Of a stretch of 7,440 nt of DNA, positions 6,102 to 7,440 are shown piece by piece. The notes below the pieces were generated by a model. That model was not told the origin of the DNA and made no database searches. It saw nothing but the letters and a program-made list of their open reading frames with translations. Position numbers and translations under genes: made by a program. Source of the stretch: Candidatus Roizmanbacteria bacterium (GTDB lineage Bacteria > Patescibacteriota > Microgenomatia > UBA1406); the NCBI GenBank assembly GCA_024653645.1, contig JANLHK010000051.1, positions 1-7,440 on the forward strand. The letters run 5' to 3'. Position 1 is the stretch's first letter; each line of letters starts with the position of its first letter.

Positions 6102-6638
6102 ATGAAAACAACACTTATTTTTATAGCAGGAATATTGTTTACGCTTGCGGTTGGCTGGGGAATTATGTGGGTTCAGAAAAATAATATTACTCCAGCAACC
6201 GTGACAGAAGAGAAAAAAATTTCCACACCATCACCGCCTACTTCTCCTATCCCATCAATCTCGTCTGCACCAACAGAGCAAATGGGCAGCATTGAAGGCG
6301 TTTTGGGGTATCCCAGTGAACAGATTCCGGCTCTCGATGTCTATGTGCAATCTACCATTAAACCTTCGCAGTTTTATATGGTAGAAACAGCCCTCAATGA
6401 TGGGTCATTTACCATAAGCAATGTGGTGCCCGGAACCTATTATGTATTTGCTTATGTTCACGGACCAGGAGAATCTTCGGTCGGTGGATACAGTAAAGCA
6501 GTCCCCTGCGGTTTGACAGTTCAATGTAATGATCATTCCCTTATTCCCGTTGACGTTGCTGCCAATGAGCCATCAATGGGAATCGAAATTAGAGACTGGT
6601 ACGCCCCTGAGGGAACGTTCCCCAGTCGGCCTCAATGA
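6102..6638 (+). CDS. Membrane-anchored protein with carboxypeptidase-regulatory-like domain
   Basis: This 178-residue protein has three parts. Residues 1-25 form an uncleaved signal anchor or signal peptide (KK-poor start, hydrophobic FIAGILFTLAVGWGIMWV). Residues about 30-60 form a Pro/Ser/Thr-rich linker (STPSPPTSPIPSISSAPT). Residues about 62-165 form a beta-rich domain with SIEGVLGYPS, GSFTISNVVPGTYYVFAYV and a closing DHSLIPVDV segment, typical of the carboxypeptidase-regulatory-like (transthyretin-like) fold. Two cysteines in PCGLTVQC could form a disulfide outside the cell. It ends with RDWYAPEGTFPSRP. No enzyme motif is seen, so a structural or binding role at the cell surface is likely. 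The gene lies between a membrane glycosyltransferase and an aminotransferase-like gene, and its stop overlaps the next start as ATGA. The Ser/Thr-rich linker could be a glycosylation target, which is speculation. Confidence 0.78.
   Translation: MKTTLIFIAGILFTLAVGWGIMWVQKNNITPATVTEEKKISTPSPPTSPIPSISSAPTEQMGSIEGVLGYPSEQIPALDVYVQSTIKPSQFYMVETALNDGSFTISNVVPGTYYVFAYVHGPGESSVGGYSKAVPCGLTVQCNDHSLIPVDVAANEPSMGIEIRDWYAPEGTFPSRPQ
6611..6622. repeat. Perfect 12-bp palindrome near a coupled gene junction
   Basis: GGGAACGTTCCC is self-complementary. With the flanking CTG (6607-6609) and CAG (6623-6625 read with one bulged A at 6610) it could fold in RNA as a 7-bp stem with an ACGU loop. It ends about 9 nt before the ATG at 6635. 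There is no U tract, so it is not a typical terminator. Confidence 0.4.
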
Positions 6639-7440
6639 TCAACTACTATCAACCATGGTTATGGCCATTCTTAGGACTCGATCGCCATGAGGCTCCTCCC
6701 CATATACGGCGTTATTATTACTTTTCTTTTGAGGATGGGTTATGGGATTTTTTAGAGAAGCAGCGAGAAAAAGGTGCCATTCCCTTGGGTTCCATGATTC
6801 TTATACCCGACTTTTATTGTATTGATGTTATCAACAACATTACTCACCACGGCTATGTTTGTGAGTTATATCCGGTTGATAGCCATTTTCAGATAAGTGA
6901 AAAAGAATTATTACAACGGGTAAGCAAAACCAAGGCACGGATCTTAGTAGTTTTCCATGTCGGTGGGATTACCTCAACTGTACTGAATGAGTCATTGTGT
7001 AAAAAGCTTCCTGAGGAAGTAATTATTATTGAAGATGGTGTGCACCGACTGATTAATCCATCAAGTGTTCGTTTAATCGATGATCGACATATGCTCATCG
7101 ATAGTCTCAGAAAGACGACTCCGCTTCCCGGAAGTTTTATGTACGGGCCTCCCCGTTTACTTAATGAGCCGCAAACTCATCAATGGTTTACGTGGTATAC
7201 CCTTGTTTCAACGATGTATTTTATTGTTTTTCGTTTTATGTTTTCAGTGGCTATGCTTCTCTCTATTCCTGCCTTGGTCGTATGGGCACATAACGTATTG
7301 CTTCAGTTGCATGACGATCTGATTGGTGATAGTGTACAGGGCCATCGTGGCCTTCCAGGAATCCCTTTTATATTTGACCACATCAATTTTGCAAAAGTAT
7401 CTCGGATGAAAATTAATCAGGTCCGGGCTTATGAAGAAGC
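6635..7440 (+). CDS. PLP-dependent aminotransferase-like protein (DegT/DnrJ/EryC1-type), 3' partial
   Basis: The frame starts at an ATG sharing ATGA with the previous stop and stays open to the window edge, giving 268 codons. The N-terminal half reads as a fold type I PLP enzyme: MILIPDFYCIDVINNI resembles the 'VLVPSYTC..V' strand of DegT-like proteins, ARILVVFHVGGI follows, then IEDGVH with D134 and H137 placed like the cofactor-binding Asp and its neighbour. SLRKTTPLPGSF then has K160 as the likely Schiff-base lysine. DegT-family enzymes usually transaminate nucleotide-linked keto-sugars for surface glycans, which suits the neighbouring glycosyltransferase, but the true substrate is unknown. 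A strongly hydrophobic run lies at about residues 186-216, which is unusual for a soluble aminotransferase. It is followed by HDDLIGDSVQGHRGLPGIP. Activity cannot be confirmed, because the C-terminus is missing. Confidence 0.68.
   Translation, partial: MINYYQPWLWPFLGLDRHEAPPHIRRYYYFSFEDGLWDFLEKQREKGAIPLGSMILIPDFYCIDVINNITHHGYVCELYPVDSHFQISEKELLQRVSKTKARILVVFHVGGITSTVLNESLCKKLPEEVIIIEDGVHRLINPSSVRLIDDRHMLIDSLRKTTPLPGSFMYGPPRLLNEPQTHQWFTWYTLVSTMYFIVFRFMFSVAMLLSIPALVVWAHNVLLQLHDDLIGDSVQGHRGLPGIPFIFDHINFAKVSRMKINQVRAYEE

Noticed and set aside
1..7440. CRISPR array, transposon ends, or a defence or phage system
   Set aside because: No direct-repeat array, transposase, integrase, phage structural gene or defence-specific nuclease pair was seen. 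The helicase and nuclease fit repair better than defence.

Overview
The window is a gene-dense stretch of about 44% GC (estimated by eye) in which every gene except one runs on the + strand. It has no insertion sequence, tRNA, rRNA or CRISPR array. The best guess for the source is a Candidate Phyla Radiation (Patescibacteria) genome, probably metagenome-derived. The reasons are an endonuclease Q-type nuclease paired with a short UvrD-like helicase, a GT-C glycosyltransferase with the 'D..RD' first-loop pattern common in that group, overlapping genes, and few Shine-Dalgarno sites. TGA works as a normal stop (6636-6638), which argues against the lineages that recode TGA. The lineage call is inference.

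Region 1 (1-2834) is a DNA-repair pair. It holds the 3' part of an endonuclease Q family gene, whose 5' end lies outside the window, overlapped by 38 nt by a compact UvrD/PcrA-like helicase gene with a clear GGAGA ribosome site. Both proteins end in a peptide resembling the bacterial sliding-clamp-binding pentapeptide (QQRLF and QLKMF). This suggests that nicking and unwinding are both tethered to the clamp.

Region 2 (2831-3056) looks like spacer but holds a 56-codon gene on the minus strand. It encodes a very basic N-terminus followed by one membrane helix. Its stop overlaps the helicase stop tail to tail. Its promoter faces away from the dedA promoter across a gap of only 55 bp.

Region 3 (3057-4600) is dedA (membrane flippase family), msrB and msrA, packed with overlaps of 14 and 8 nt. 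The two Msr enzymes repair the S and R forms of methionine sulfoxide.

Region 4 (4607-7440) is an envelope or surface-glycan run. It contains a polytopic GT39/ArnT-like glycosyltransferase, a membrane-anchored protein with a carboxypeptidase-regulatory-like domain, and, through an ATGA overlap, a PLP-dependent aminotransferase-like gene that runs off the 3' edge.

Several starts (3001 minus, 3057, 4607, 6102) have no Shine-Dalgarno site but have a TATAAT-like hexamer 5 to 11 nt before the start codon. This pattern would fit leaderless or nearly leaderless mRNAs. The dedA flippase, the polyprenyl-phosphate-dependent type of glycosyltransferase and the sugar-aminotransferase-like gene could share a lipid-linked sugar pathway, but that link is inferred from proximity only.
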